Assembly: GCF_002304005.1 (NCBI RefSeq)
Contig: NZ_MRCQ01000004.1
Location: 62,001-126,000, forward strand
From: Flavobacterium sp. ACN6
GTDB taxonomy: Bacteria; Bacteroidota; Bacteroidia; Flavobacteriales; Flavobacteriaceae
Direction of reading: 5' to 3'
Length of the DNA: 64,000 nucleotides
Position numbers and translations under genes: made by a program. The notes beneath the pieces are model-generated. The model was not told where the DNA came from. It was given only the letters and a program-made list of their open reading frames with translations, and did not search any database. Position 1 is the first letter of the stretch; every line of letters begins with the position of its first letter. Of the stretch, positions 33,896 through 43,233 are shown piece after piece.

Positions 33896-35011
33896 TTATT
33901 TTTTTAAATCTGCAACGATCAGTTCTGCTGTCTTTTTGCTTGCTCCAACTCCTCCAAGTTTTTGTTCCAAAATATCATAGTTTTGCAGTACTCTTTTACG
34001 ATATTCTGGCTCTAATAGTTTTTGAAGCTCTTCTTTAATTCTTTTGGTATTACAATCAGCTTGAATCAATTCGGTTACCACTTCTTGATCCATAATTAGA
34101 TTGACAAGAGAAATGTATTTTAAAGTAATAATACGCTTCGCGATTTGATAGGAAACCTCGCTTCCTTTATAACAAACCACTTCGGGAACTTTAAAAAGTG
34201 CTGTTTCAAGCGTTGCTGTTCCAGAAGTAACTAAAGCAGCAGTTGAGGAACGCAATAAATCGTATGTTTTATTGGAAACAAATGCAATGTTTTTATTTTT
34301 CAGGAATTGCTGATAGAATTCGTATTCCTGACTCGGCGCGCCGGCGATCACAAATTCATACTCTTGAAAATCATCAACAACACTCAGCATTACGCTTAGC
34401 ATTTTGGTAATTTCCTGTTTACGGCTTCCAGGTAAAACAGCAATTATAGGTTTTTCTCCCAAATTATTTGCGACTCTAAAAGAAGTTTCGTCAAACGCAG
34501 GCTGATTTTGAATAGCATCGATTAAAGGATGTCCGACAAAATCAACTGGAAATTGATGTTTGTCTTCGTAAAAACTTTTTTCAAAAGGCAAAATAACAAA
34601 CATCTTGTCGACATCCTGTTTGATTGCTTTGATGCGGTTTTCTTTCCAAGCCCAAATTTGAGGTGAAATATAATAATGAGTTTTGTATCCTAGTTCTTTT
34701 GCCCATTTTGCAATTCGCATATTAAAACCAGGGTAATCAATAAATATTAAAACATCTGGTTGAAACTCCAAAATGTCTTTTTTACAGATTTTAATATTGT
34801 TTAAAATGGTTTTCAAATTAAAAACCACTTCAATAAAGCCCATAAAAGCTAAATCTCGGTAATGTTTTACAAGAGTTCCGCCTGCTTTTTGCATTAAATC
34901 TCCTCCCCAAAATCTAATATCTGCTTCTGGATCTTCAGTATACAAAGCTTTCATTAAATTTGATCCGTGTAAATCTCCAGAGGCTTCACCTGCAATTATG
35001 TAATACTTCAT
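33896..35011 (-). CDS. lpxB: Lipid-A-disaccharide synthase
   Basis: 371 residues, the normal length for LpxB (GT19). N-terminal MKYYIIAGEASGDLHGSNL and DYPGFNMRIAKWAK, plus the donor-site LPGSRKQEI and TSGTATLETAL motifs, are diagnostic. It joins lipid X and UDP-2,3-diacylglucosamine in lipid A synthesis at the inner membrane. Confidence 0.95.
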   Translation of the reverse strand: MKYYIIAGEASGDLHGSNLMKALYTEDPEADIRFWGGDLMQKAGGTLVKHYRDLAFMGFIEVVFNLKTILNNIKICKKDILEFQPDVLIFIDYPGFNMRIAKWAKELGYKTHYYISPQIWAWKENRIKAIKQDVDKMFVILPFEKSFYEDKHQFPVDFVGHPLIDAIQNQPAFDETSFRVANNLGEKPIIAVLPGSRKQEITKMLSVMLSVVDDFQEYEFVIAGAPSQEYEFYQQFLKNKNIAFVSNKTYDLLRSSTAALVTSGTATLETALFKVPEVVCYKGSEVSYQIAKRIITLKYISLVNLIMDQEVVTELIQADCNTKRIKEELQKLLEPEYRKRVLQNYDILEQKLGGVGASKKTAELIVADLKK

Positions 35012-35077
35012 GTTGGTTTTTTTGAAAATGTGCTAAAGCTGTAAACAGCAATTATTGTAACAAAGCAAAGATAAGAT

Positions 35078-35347
35078 TTAAATAACTAATGTAGAAATTG
35101 CCAAAACAATCACCGCTAAAATTACGCCTCGAGCCATTAATTCTTTGTTTCTTTTTAAAAGAATTGCAAATACAGCAAGATCTAAAAGCGTTCCCAGTGT
35201 AATGATTTTTCCAAGATATCCCTGCTGTTTTATGATATGAAGACCAGAAGAAATGTCAAAAGTTGTAAAAAACGTGACAAACAGGTAACTTCCTAAAAGA
35301 GCTGTAAAAATTCCGATTATAAAACCGATAAGTATTTCTTTAATCAT
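35078..35347 (-). CDS. Small membrane protein between surE and lpxB, unknown
   Basis: 89 residues with three hydrophobic segments (about 5-28, 46-63, 70-88). The start overlaps the surE end by 8 bp, indicating coupled translation. I see no recognised domain; a role in the envelope is suggested only by its place. Confidence 0.7.
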   Translation of the reverse strand: MIKEILIGFIIGIFTALLGSYLFVTFFTTFDISSGLHIIKQQGYLGKIITLGTLLDLAVFAILLKRNKELMARGVILAVIVLAISTLVI

Positions 35348-36119
35348 TTAATTTCCAAGTATTAAGTTGTTGAATAGAGTGGTGAGCAGTAAGGTCAAAT
35401 TGTACAGGAACTACAGAAATATAGCCGTTTTCCAAAGCCCATTCGTCCGTGTCCTCACCTTGATCTTCGTTTACAAATTTACCGGCAAGCCAGTAGTAAT
35501 CTTTTCCAAAAGGAGTTTGTCTTTTGTCAAATTTTTGCGCGTAATAAGCTTTCGCTTGACGACAAACTTTGATGCCTTTAATTTCTGTTTCTTTTAGTTT
35601 CGGGAAATTGACATTTAGAACAACTCCTGGCGGTAATTTATTAGCTAAAGTTTCTAAAGCTATTTTTTTAACGAATGATTTTATTGGTTCAAAATCGGCA
35701 TTCCAGTCGAAATCTAAAAGAGAAAAACCAATTGCCTGAATGCCTTCTATTCCAGCTTCAACGGCCGCACTCATAGTTCCGGAATAAATGACATTAATAG
35801 AAGAATTTGATCCGTGGTTAATACCAGAAACGCATAAATCAGGTTTGCGTTTTAATATTTCGTTTACTGCCAGTTTTACACAATCAACGGGAGTTCCAGA
35901 GCAGCTGTATTCTGCAATTGTGTCATCTTCTTTAGAGATTTTATCTAGAAATAAAGTGTTGTTAATTGTAATAGCGTGGCCCATTGCGCTTTGCGGTTTG
36001 TCTGGCGCAACAACGATGACTTCGCCGATCGTTTCCATAACGCTGATAAGTGCTCGTATTCCAGGGGCTAATATACCATCGTCATTGGTTACGAGTATTA
36101 AGGGTTTTTCGGCTTTCAT
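35340..36119 (-). CDS. surE: 5'/3'-nucleotidase SurE
   Basis: 259 residues with the SurE metal site TNDDGI (N12, D13, D14), APDKPQSAMGHAIT and SGINHGSN. It dephosphorylates nucleoside monophosphates and is tied to stress survival. First gene of the surE-lpxB-NlpC/P60 group. Confidence 0.93.
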   Translation of the reverse strand: MKAEKPLILVTNDDGILAPGIRALISVMETIGEVIVVAPDKPQSAMGHAITINNTLFLDKISKEDDTIAEYSCSGTPVDCVKLAVNEILKRKPDLCVSGINHGSNSSINVIYSGTMSAAVEAGIEGIQAIGFSLLDFDWNADFEPIKSFVKKIALETLANKLPPGVVLNVNFPKLKETEIKGIKVCRQAKAYYAQKFDKRQTPFGKDYYWLAGKFVNEDQGEDTDEWALENGYISVVPVQFDLTAHHSIQQLNTWKLND

Positions 36120-36165
36120 TTTATGAATATTATGTGTAATTTTAACAATTGTAAGATTTTAAAAA

Positions 36166-36173
36166 CAAATGTA
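36166..36173 (-). promoter_or_regulatory. Candidate -7 box of the surE operon
   Basis: TACATTTG on the minus strand, exact TAnnTTTG, 46 bp upstream of the surE ATG. The nearest TTTG upstream is 25 bp away, longer than usual. Confidence 0.35.
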
Positions 36174-36332
36174 GTGACAGATTTCTCGCGATAAGTCACA
36201 AATATTGTAAATTTTGTCAACTAAGTTAAAGAACTTTTTTGCGAATTAAACATTTTTATATCTTTAACAAAAAATTATCGTGACGTTAGCTCTCGTGGCA
36301 TAGTTTTTAACGTAACTTAGATAAAAAAATTG

Positions 36333-38519
36333 ATGAATGCTATTATAAAGTTTATGAAAAGAAATTATAAGATACTCATTGCCGTATTGTGCTTATCGCT
36401 TACATTGTTTGCATTTAAAATGAATGCCGATAGAACAATCGACCCGGATCCGAATAGAGACAAGACACTTTTAGAGTTACTAGCATTTGTTATTGAGAAA
36501 GGACATTACAGCCCAGCAGAAATAAATGATGAATTCTCAAAAGGTATTTTTAAAGATTATATTGAAGCATTAGACCCTTCAAAAAGATTTTTCCTTCAGT
36601 CGGATATTGATGAATTTAAGCAGTATGAATTGATGCTTGATGATCAATTTTTGAATAAAGATATTACTTTTTTCAATCTAACTTATACAAGGTTGATGAA
36701 ACGTATGGAAGAAAGTAAAAAGCGCTATAAATCGATTTTGGCACAGCCATTTAACTATACTGTTGATGAAACTTTTGATGCCGATTACGAAAAAATCCCT
36801 TATGCAAAAAACTTAAACGAGATTAATGAAAGATGGAGAAAACAAATTAAGTTATCTACACTTTCTTCTCTTGTAACAAAACAAAAAATCGAAGAGGAAA
36901 AGAAGAAAAAAGATGCTGCTTATAAAGAAAAATCTTTTGAAACTTTAGAAAAAGAAACTCGTGAAAGTTCTTTAAAATCCCTTGATGATAATTTCAGCGT
37001 AATTAAAGATTTAAATAGAGAATATTGGTTTTCAGTTTATTTGAATTCGATAATGACTCGTTTTGATCCGCATACAAGTTATTTTGCACCTGAAGAAAAA
37101 GACCGTTTTGATGTAAATATCAGTGGTAAATTGGAAGGTATTGGAGCGCGTTTGACTAAGAAAAATGATTTTACGCAAATTGACGAGTTGATTTCTGGTG
37201 GACCCGCTTGGAAAGGAAAACAACTAGAAGCTGGTGACTTAATCTTAAAAGTTGCTCAAGGAAATGAGGAACCTGTAGATGTTGTTGGAATGCGTTTAGA
37301 CGATGTTGTGAAGAAAATTAAAGGTCACAAAGGAACTGAAGTTAAATTGACAGTTAAAAAAGTTGACGGAAGTATCAAGGTAATTTCAATTATCAGAGAT
37401 GTGGTTGAAATTGAAGAAACGTATGCTAAATCTAGTATTGTTGAAAAAAATGGTTTGAAATATGGAGTAATTTATCTTCCTAAGTTTTACATCGATTTTG
37501 AAAACAAAGACGGACGTGATGCAGGAAAAGATATTGCTCTTGAAGTAGAAAGATTGAAAAAAGAAAACATCAACGGAATTGTTTTAGACGTACGTGATGA
37601 TGGTGGTGGATCTCTTTCTACAGTAGTTGATATTGCTGGTTTGTTTATTGAAGAAGGACCAATTGTTCAGGTTAAATCTGCTGGTAAAAAGAAAGAAGTT
37701 CTATACGATAAAGACAAAAAAATCGAATGGGATGGTCCGTTAGTAATTATGGTAAATAGTTTTTCTGCTTCGGCTTCTGAGATTTTGGCGGCTGCGATTC
37801 AGGATTACAAACGTGGCGTAATTATCGGAAGTAAACAAACTTATGGTAAAGGAACAGTACAGAATGTATTAGATTTGAATCAGTTTGTTCGTAATGCAAA
37901 TTACGGAGATCTTGGAGCTTTGAAAATTACAGGACAAAAATTCTACAGAATCAATGGTGGTTCTACTCAATTAGAAGGTGTTCATAGTGATGTTGTTATG
38001 CCGGATCGTTATGCTTACCTAAAAATGGGTGAAAGAGATATTGATAATGCAATGCCATGGGACAAAATTGATCCAGCGGATTACAGCACTTGGACTTCTA
38101 GTGAGAATTTTAATAAAGCTATTAATAATAGTAAAAATAGAATCGCTCAAAATGCTCAATTTAAATTGATTGATGACAATGCTAAATGGATTGATGTTAA
38201 AAACAAAGAAAATACATATAGCTTAAACATTAATAGTTTTAAAGCAACTCAGGAGCAAGTAGAAAATGAAGGCAAGAAATACAAACCAATTTCAGATTAT
38301 AAAAATGATTTGATCTTTAAATCACTGCCTTATGAAGAAGCTGAAATGAAAGCAGATGCTACTTTAAAAGAAAAAAGAGATGTATGGCACCAAGCTTTAT
38401 CAAAAGATGTTTATGTGGAAGAAGCATTAAATGTTTTAGATGATTTACAAACAAAAGGTTTGGTAAAAAATAACAACGTTTCTCCTAAAATGAAAAAGGA
38501 TAAACTTGTAAAGTCTTAA
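36333..38519 (+). CDS. C-terminal processing (tail-specific) protease, S41 family
   Basis: 728 residues from ATG 36333 (a TTG one codon upstream is less likely). One N-terminal hydrophobic segment (about 12-30), a tail-specific-protease N-terminal domain (about 40-225), PDZ (about 240-345) and the S41 domain with the Ser-Lys dyad S480 (SASE) and K506 (YGKGTVQ), then a DUF3340-like helical C-terminus. It resembles E. coli Prc rather than short CtpA. Acts on periplasmic proteins. Single-gene unit with terminator. Confidence 0.9.
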   Translation: MNAIIKFMKRNYKILIAVLCLSLTLFAFKMNADRTIDPDPNRDKTLLELLAFVIEKGHYSPAEINDEFSKGIFKDYIEALDPSKRFFLQSDIDEFKQYELMLDDQFLNKDITFFNLTYTRLMKRMEESKKRYKSILAQPFNYTVDETFDADYEKIPYAKNLNEINERWRKQIKLSTLSSLVTKQKIEEEKKKKDAAYKEKSFETLEKETRESSLKSLDDNFSVIKDLNREYWFSVYLNSIMTRFDPHTSYFAPEEKDRFDVNISGKLEGIGARLTKKNDFTQIDELISGGPAWKGKQLEAGDLILKVAQGNEEPVDVVGMRLDDVVKKIKGHKGTEVKLTVKKVDGSIKVISIIRDVVEIEETYAKSSIVEKNGLKYGVIYLPKFYIDFENKDGRDAGKDIALEVERLKKENINGIVLDVRDDGGGSLSTVVDIAGLFIEEGPIVQVKSAGKKKEVLYDKDKKIEWDGPLVIMVNSFSASASEILAAAIQDYKRGVIIGSKQTYGKGTVQNVLDLNQFVRNANYGDLGALKITGQKFYRINGGSTQLEGVHSDVVMPDRYAYLKMGERDIDNAMPWDKIDPADYSTWTSSENFNKAINNSKNRIAQNAQFKLIDDNAKWIDVKNKENTYSLNINSFKATQEQVENEGKKYKPISDYKNDLIFKSLPYEEAEMKADATLKEKRDVWHQALSKDVYVEEALNVLDDLQTKGLVKNNNVSPKMKKDKLVKS

Positions 38520-38548
38520 GTTCTAAAAGAATTTAATTTGTTAAAAAA

Positions 38549-38587
38549 GCGCTCTGTAAATTTTTGAATTTATGGAGCGTTTTTTTG
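38549..38587 (+). terminator. Terminator after the S41 protease gene
   Basis: GCGCTC...TAAAT / ATTTA...GAGCG imperfect stem followed by seven T. Confidence 0.7.
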
Positions 38588-38613
38588 TAAGTTTAGCCCT
38601 TAATTAATATTCT

Positions 38614-39420
38614 ATGAAAAGTTGTATAGCTTTAGTTTTGATGAGTTTTGCGTTATTATCTTGTAAAAAAGAAAATGTAGAAATTAAAGATAAGACAGAG
38701 ATCAAAGAAAGTGTAGTCGAAAAGGCAGTTGTTCCTTTTGCTGAAAATTCTACTAGCACAGATTCTTCGTTATATACTGTCGCTTATCTTCCAACATCAA
38801 CAACAAATCAAATTGTAAAGCATCAATATTATACCCTTTCTTATAATGAAAAGTTCGAGCAGGCCGAATGGGTTGCTTATGAATTAAAGAAAGAATATTT
38901 GAAAAACCACGATTATAAGAGGCCTTATTTTATAGAAGATCCAAAAGTAACCACAGGTTCTGCAGATTGGAGAAATTATAAAAAATCAGGTTACGATAAA
39001 GGTCATCTTTGTCCGGCAGGAGATATGGAGTTTAGTAAAGATGCTTATAATGATACTTTTTATACTTCGAATATTTCTCCTCAAAAGAAAGAATTTAATG
39101 CCGGAATTTGGAATAGGCTGGAGCAGAAGACACGTTATTGGGCGGGAAAATACAATGATATTTATGTAGTCACAGGCGGAATTCTGAAAGATTCGGACAA
39201 AAAAATAGGAACAGAAAAAGTTGCTGTTCCTAAATATTTCTATAAAATAATTTTAGCTAAATCTGGAAAGGAGCATAAAGCAATTGCTTTTTTAGTTCCA
39301 AACGAAAAAAGTGACCAATCAATTTATGATTTCGTTGTTCCCATCGAAACTTTAGAAAAAATGACTGGAATTGATTTTTTTCCGAATCTTAAAAACTTAA
39401 AAAGTAGTAAGGACTTTTAA
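38614..39420 (+). CDS. DNA/RNA non-specific endonuclease (NUC1) lipoprotein
   Basis: 268 residues, lipoprotein signal (ALLSC, Cys17), low-complexity linker, then a beta-beta-alpha-metal nuclease domain (about 60-262). The usual DRGH motif reads DKGHL (general base H131), followed by the metal-binding Asn region SNISPQKKEFNAGIWNRLE. It degrades nucleic acids at the envelope. The last 24 bp overlap the end of the convergent rpe gene. Confidence 0.87.
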   Translation: MKSCIALVLMSFALLSCKKENVEIKDKTEIKESVVEKAVVPFAENSTSTDSSLYTVAYLPTSTTNQIVKHQYYTLSYNEKFEQAEWVAYELKKEYLKNHDYKRPYFIEDPKVTTGSADWRNYKKSGYDKGHLCPAGDMEFSKDAYNDTFYTSNISPQKKEFNAGIWNRLEQKTRYWAGKYNDIYVVTGGILKDSDKKIGTEKVAVPKYFYKIILAKSGKEHKAIAFLVPNEKSDQSIYDFVVPIETLEKMTGIDFFPNLKNLKSSKDF

Positions 39421-40059
39421 TTCTTCAATTGTTGCTGTTGGATTTTCGGCTTTAAAAACAAAGCTTCCTGCAACTAATATATCGGCGCCGGCTTCTACTA
39501 GTTGTTTGGCGTTTTTACTGGTAACACCACCGTCAATCTCAATAAGTGTTGATGCATTTTTGCGGATAATTAATGCTTTTAGCTTTTTTACTTTATCAAA
39601 AGTGTTCTCAATAAATGATTGTCCGCCAAAACCAGGATTTACACTCATAATACAAACCACATCAATATCGTTAATAACGTCTTCTAAGAGATCAATATTG
39701 GTATGAGGATTCATCGCTACTCCAGCTTTCATTCCTTCTGCTTTGATAGCTTGAAGCGTTCTGTGTAAGTGTGTGCAGGCTTCGTAATGTACAGTTAATC
39801 CATTTGCTCCTAAATCTGCAAAAGTTTTAATATATCGATCTGGATCAATAATCATTAAATGCACATCAATATATTTTTTAGCATGTTTTGAGATTGCCTC
39901 TAAAACCGGCATTCCAAAAGAAATATTCGGTACAAAAACTCCATCCATAATATCGATATGAAACCAATCAGCCTGACTGTTATTAATCATTTCGATATCG
40001 CGCTGTAAATTAGCAAAATCTGCCGCAAGAACTGAAGGAGCAATAAATGTATTTTTCAT
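39397..40059 (-). CDS. rpe: Ribulose-phosphate 3-epimerase
   Basis: 220 residues from the ATG at 40057-40059 (MKNTFIAPSVLAADFANL), the conserved TIM-barrel start of Rpe. An in-frame extension to 40251 translates the upstream repeat and is rejected. Metal/active-site motifs FHIDIMDG, DVHLMI, VNPGFGGQSFI and IDGGV are present. Interconverts ribulose-5-P and xylulose-5-P in the pentose phosphate pathway. Confidence 0.95.
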   Translation of the reverse strand: MKNTFIAPSVLAADFANLQRDIEMINNSQADWFHIDIMDGVFVPNISFGMPVLEAISKHAKKYIDVHLMIIDPDRYIKTFADLGANGLTVHYEACTHLHRTLQAIKAEGMKAGVAMNPHTNIDLLEDVINDIDVVCIMSVNPGFGGQSFIENTFDKVKKLKALIIRKNASTLIEIDGGVTSKNAKQLVEAGADILVAGSFVFKAENPTATIEELKVLTTF

Positions 40060-40118
40060 TTTGTTGTAGTGTGTTGTTTTTTTTACAAAGATAATTTTTT
40101 TATGATTTAGATTGAAGT

Positions 40119-40262
40119 TTAACCGCAAAGTGCGCGAAGAATTTACGCAAAGTTCGCAAAGAATTATAAAGTAAGTTACTAACAGTTCAAAGTTTGCAAA
40201 GCTTAGCGGACTTTGCAATCTATCGCAAATATGTATAAAAACTTTGCGCACTTTGCGTTAAA
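40119..40262. repeat. MITE-like element with TTAAcCGCAAAGTGCGC terminal inverted repeats
   Basis: 144 bp. The left end TTAACCGCAAAGTGCGC and the right end CTTTGCGCACTTTGCGTTAA are near-perfect inverted repeats, and internal subrepeats of CGCAAAG run in both orientations. No coding capacity. It shares the TTAACCGCAAA start with the patch at 13318. Lies between rpe and rpoD and, with two hairpins, accounts for the 366-bp gene-free stretch. Confidence 0.6.
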
Positions 40263-40272
40263 AAAAAGAAAT

Positions 40273-40300
40273 AAAAAACTCCGGTAATCAGCCGGAGTTT
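40273..40300 (-). terminator. Terminator facing rpoD
   Basis: AAACTCCGG / CCGGAGTTT hairpin with a T-run on the minus strand (poly-A at 40273-40278 on the plus strand). A second weaker hairpin (AAATTCCAA/TTGGAATTT, 40371-40395) lies nearer the rpoD stop. Confidence 0.7.
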
Positions 40301-40425
40301 CAATCATCAATCAAAAAACGAACAGTCAATCAAACTGTTGTTTATCGTAAAATTCCAATTTGAAAAACCCAAATTCCAATTGTTAGTTGGAATTTGAAAT
40401 TTAAAAATATTGTAATTTATATTAT

Positions 40426-41289
40426 TTATCCTAAGTAAGTTTTAAGGATTTTACTTCTTGAAGTATGTTTCAATCTACGAATTGCTTTTTCTTTAATTTG
40501 ACGAACACGCTCACGAGTTAAGTCGAAAGTTTCTCCAATTTCTTCTAGAGTCATTGGGTGCTGATCGCCAAGACCAAAATACAAACGAACAACATCAGCT
40601 TCTCTTGGAGTTAATGTTTCTAATGAACGCTCAATTTCAGTACGTAATGATTCGTGAATTAATTCTCTGTCAGGATTTGGAGATTCACCAGAACGTAATA
40701 CGTCATAAAGGTTAGAATCTTCTCCTTCAACAAGAGGTGCATCCATTGATAAGTGACGACCAGAGTTTTTCATAGACTCTTTTACGTCATTTACAGTCAT
40801 GTCAAGTTCTTTTGCAATTTCCTCAGCAGAAGGCGGACGCTCGTTAGACTGCTCTAATAAAGCGTACATTTTGTTGATTTTATTGATAGAACCAATTTTG
40901 TTTAGCGGTAAACGTACAATACGAGACTGCTCAGCCAAAGCTTGAAGAATCGATTGACGAATCCACCATACAGCGTAAGAAATGAATTTAAAACCACGAG
41001 TTTCATCAAAACGTTGTGCTGCTTTAATCAAACCTAAGTTTCCTTCATTAATTAAATCTGGAAGAGTTAATCCTTGATTTTGATATTGTTTAGCCACCGA
41101 TACTACGAAACGCAGGTTGGCTTTTGTAAGTTTTTCTAAAGCTCTTTGATCACCCGCCTTTATTCTTTGTGCTAATTCTACCTCTTCATCAGCGGTAATT
41201 AGGTCAACTTTTCCAATTTCTTGTAGATATTTATCTAACGATGCAGTTTCACGATTCGTTACCTGCTTGGTGATTTTAAGTTGTCTCAT
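40426..41289 (-). CDS. rpoD: Primary RNA polymerase sigma factor RpoD (SigA)
   Basis: 287 residues, the short Bacteroidota form without region 1.1. Region 1.2 ([16 protein letters not shown]), 2 ([48 protein letters not shown]), 3 and 4.2 ([32 protein letters not shown]) are all there. This is the factor that reads TTTG / TAnnTTTG promoters. An AGGGAG sits 8 nt before the ATG, unusual here. Confidence 0.96.
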   Translation of the reverse strand: MRQLKITKQVTNRETASLDKYLQEIGKVDLITADEEVELAQRIKAGDQRALEKLTKANLRFVVSVAKQYQNQGLTLPDLINEGNLGLIKAAQRFDETRGFKFISYAVWWIRQSILQALAEQSRIVRLPLNKIGSINKINKMYALLEQSNERPPSAEEIAKELDMTVNDVKESMKNSGRHLSMDAPLVEGEDSNLYDVLRSGESPNPDRELIHESLRTEIERSLETLTPREADVVRLYFGLGDQHPMTLEEIGETFDLTRERVRQIKEKAIRRLKHTSRSKILKTYLG

Positions 41290-41297
41290 GTTGTTGT

Positions 41298-41303
41298 CTC
41301 CCT
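41298..41303 (-). promoter_or_regulatory. Shine-Dalgarno-like AGGGAG before rpoD
   Basis: AGGGAG on the minus strand with 8 nt to the rpoD ATG. I did not find comparable purine blocks before most other starts in the window, as expected for a flavobacterium. Confidence 0.4.
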
Positions 41304-41374
41304 ATTTTTTAAAGTGTACAAATGGTTATACGTAAGCAGTATCAAAAAAGTTACAAAAAGATAAAAAAAAATTC

Positions 41375-41412
41375 AAAAAAAAATCTCCACTACTATTTAG
41401 CAATGGAGATTT
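41375..41412 (-). terminator. Terminator of the TonB-receptor/DUF4249 cluster
   Basis: AAATCTCCA / TGGAGATTT arms and a run of nine or more T on the minus strand, downstream of the last gene of the cluster. Confidence 0.75.
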
Positions 41413-41433
41413 TGATTTTTTATCAAGCTTTTT

Positions 41434-43233
41434 TTAATTGACAGAAGCGTCTTTTACTTCAATAAATTCCTTAATTGAGACAGGCATTCCGCTCTTTGTA
41501 AAACCTTCTAATCTTACTTCGAAATTTCCTGATACATCTGAAGTATAAAAAGAATTATTAGTTTGATTTAATTTTACTTCGGGAGCCCAGAATAATTGAT
41601 TTCTATAATCGGGAATTCGTGCTTCATCTGTTTGGTTCGCATATTCAATTTTATTGTAAATCTTTTTTGGCTTCGGACTTAATATTGCCGTTTTTACGAT
41701 TGAACTTCCTGTTTGAGTGCTAACGAAATTTTTATCGAAAGTAGTAAAACTAATTAATCCGTTAAATGGTTTTGACCCCACATAATAGCGCCCGATAATT
41801 ACCTCTATTTTGTAAACGTTTTTCATTGGGTAATTCATCAACTCATTCTGGTTTTCCAAATACAAACCGTCAACAAGTACCAAAGCAGGTTCTGGTAATT
41901 GAGGAAAAACACTCGGATCGTTTACATGCAGGTAATTTTTTCCGTCTTTTTGTCTGATGAAAATATCAGTTGCAACTTCAACAGAAGTTTCTTTTAGCGT
42001 TTTAAATCTGGTGTAATCATCTAAAACATATTGTTTTGCCAGCGGCGAATAAAAAGGTTCTAAAGTTGGAATTTTCGAAATATTATCGACTTTTTTATGG
42101 AAATAAGCATTTTCAATCTGCGCCGCAATTGATCTTTCTACAATGTTTTCTTTTAAAACATAAGACAAATCAGATGTTTCAGGAAAAGACAGGCCGGTAT
42201 AATTTATTGCAGGATCATCATTTAATGTCAAAGTGTAATTTTCAGCTTTTTCATCTAGAAGCTGTACGGTTATATTGGAAGAATAATAGACATCTTTTAG
42301 GTAAAAAATAAAGTTTCCGTAGGCATCAGTCTGCGAAATTTCAAAGGTGAAAGATTTTCCAGGTAATGATAAGCCGACAAATTTTCCATTTATAATATCG
42401 GTGCCGCTTTTTGAAGTTATTTTTCCAGAAATTACTTCTCCACGAACTTCGGGTAAGACTAATTTATTAGTTTGATTTTGAAGATTAATTATATTTGTTT
42501 CTTTTGAAGAAGAAGAAAAATCGGCTGCTGTTGATTGATTTTTATTGGATAAATTGTCAATTTTACGAACAGATAAAGAATAGTTTCCATCTTCATACGC
42601 AGCATTTGTAGATTCTATTTTTAAATCTACTAATTCGCGATTTGCAAACGCCTTTTTAGAAAGTCTAAATTTTACGTTTGGATTTGTACTTGCGGTGTTT
42701 TCTGTATTTACAGCCGAAACTGTTTGAGTTGTTGGCGGAATCAAATTTCCTGTATTCAATTTTTGTTCAGCACCATCTTTTGCTTTAAACGGATTAATTA
42801 TCTTAATATCTATCTGAAAGTAATCAGAAACTTTTTTGTTCAGCATCCAAGTCGTGTAACTGATTAGTTTGTAATTCCCAGTTTTTAGAGTTGTTGGTAT
42901 AAAAAAGTCACCTTGACCCGTACTATTTTTTAAAGCAATTTTGGTTTTAAAAACCGATTTTTTACTTTCATCTACCAATTCAACATAGGCAATTTTGCTA
43001 ATAGTACTAGGTGTTTTGTCTGATGATTTTAGACAGTAAATTTTAAACAAGATCGTTTCTCCAGAAACAAATGTCGAAGCATTTGCATGGGTAAATACCG
43101 TTTCGTCTAATGTAACGGTTTGCTGTGCGCTGCTTAATTGTGTATTTATCAATACAAACAATACTATGAGGTGTTTTATTCTATCCAAAATGAAGGTATT
43201 ACGTTTGATGAAAATGATGTACAGTCTCCGCAT
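41434..43233 (-). CDS. Secreted MG2/carboxypeptidase-like protein with an orphan TonB-receptor plug
   Basis: 599 residues. After a signal region (ends LSSAQQ) come beta-sandwich domains: an MG2-like one (about 50-150), a carboxypeptidase-regulatory-like one (about 260-350), then a segment near 450-505 (ALVLVDGLYLENQ ... VYKIEVIIGRYYVG ... FNGLISFTTF) that reads like the plug of a SusC-type receptor but has no barrel after it. Start is uncertain: the ATG at 43233 overlaps the upstream gene by 58 bp; an in-frame TTG at 43188 overlaps by 13 bp and gives a more normal signal peptide. Last of four co-directional genes. Confidence 0.7.
   Translation of the reverse strand: MRRLYIIFIKRNTFILDRIKHLIVLFVLINTQLSSAQQTVTLDETVFTHANASTFVSGETILFKIYCLKSSDKTPSTISKIAYVELVDESKKSVFKTKIALKNSTGQGDFFIPTTLKTGNYKLISYTTWMLNKKVSDYFQIDIKIINPFKAKDGAEQKLNTGNLIPPTTQTVSAVNTENTASTNPNVKFRLSKKAFANRELVDLKIESTNAAYEDGNYSLSVRKIDNLSNKNQSTAADFSSSSKETNIINLQNQTNKLVLPEVRGEVISGKITSKSGTDIINGKFVGLSLPGKSFTFEISQTDAYGNFIFYLKDVYYSSNITVQLLDEKAENYTLTLNDDPAINYTGLSFPETSDLSYVLKENIVERSIAAQIENAYFHKKVDNISKIPTLEPFYSPLAKQYVLDDYTRFKTLKETSVEVATDIFIRQKDGKNYLHVNDPSVFPQLPEPALVLVDGLYLENQNELMNYPMKNVYKIEVIIGRYYVGSKPFNGLISFTTFDKNFVSTQTGSSIVKTAILSPKPKKIYNKIEYANQTDEARIPDYRNQLFWAPEVKLNQTNNSFYTSDVSGNFEVRLEGFTKSGMPVSIKEFIEVKDASVN

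Noticed and set aside
40060..40251. N-terminal extension of rpe
   Set aside because: It translates the MITE-like repeat and AT-rich spacer; the conserved Rpe start is at 40059.
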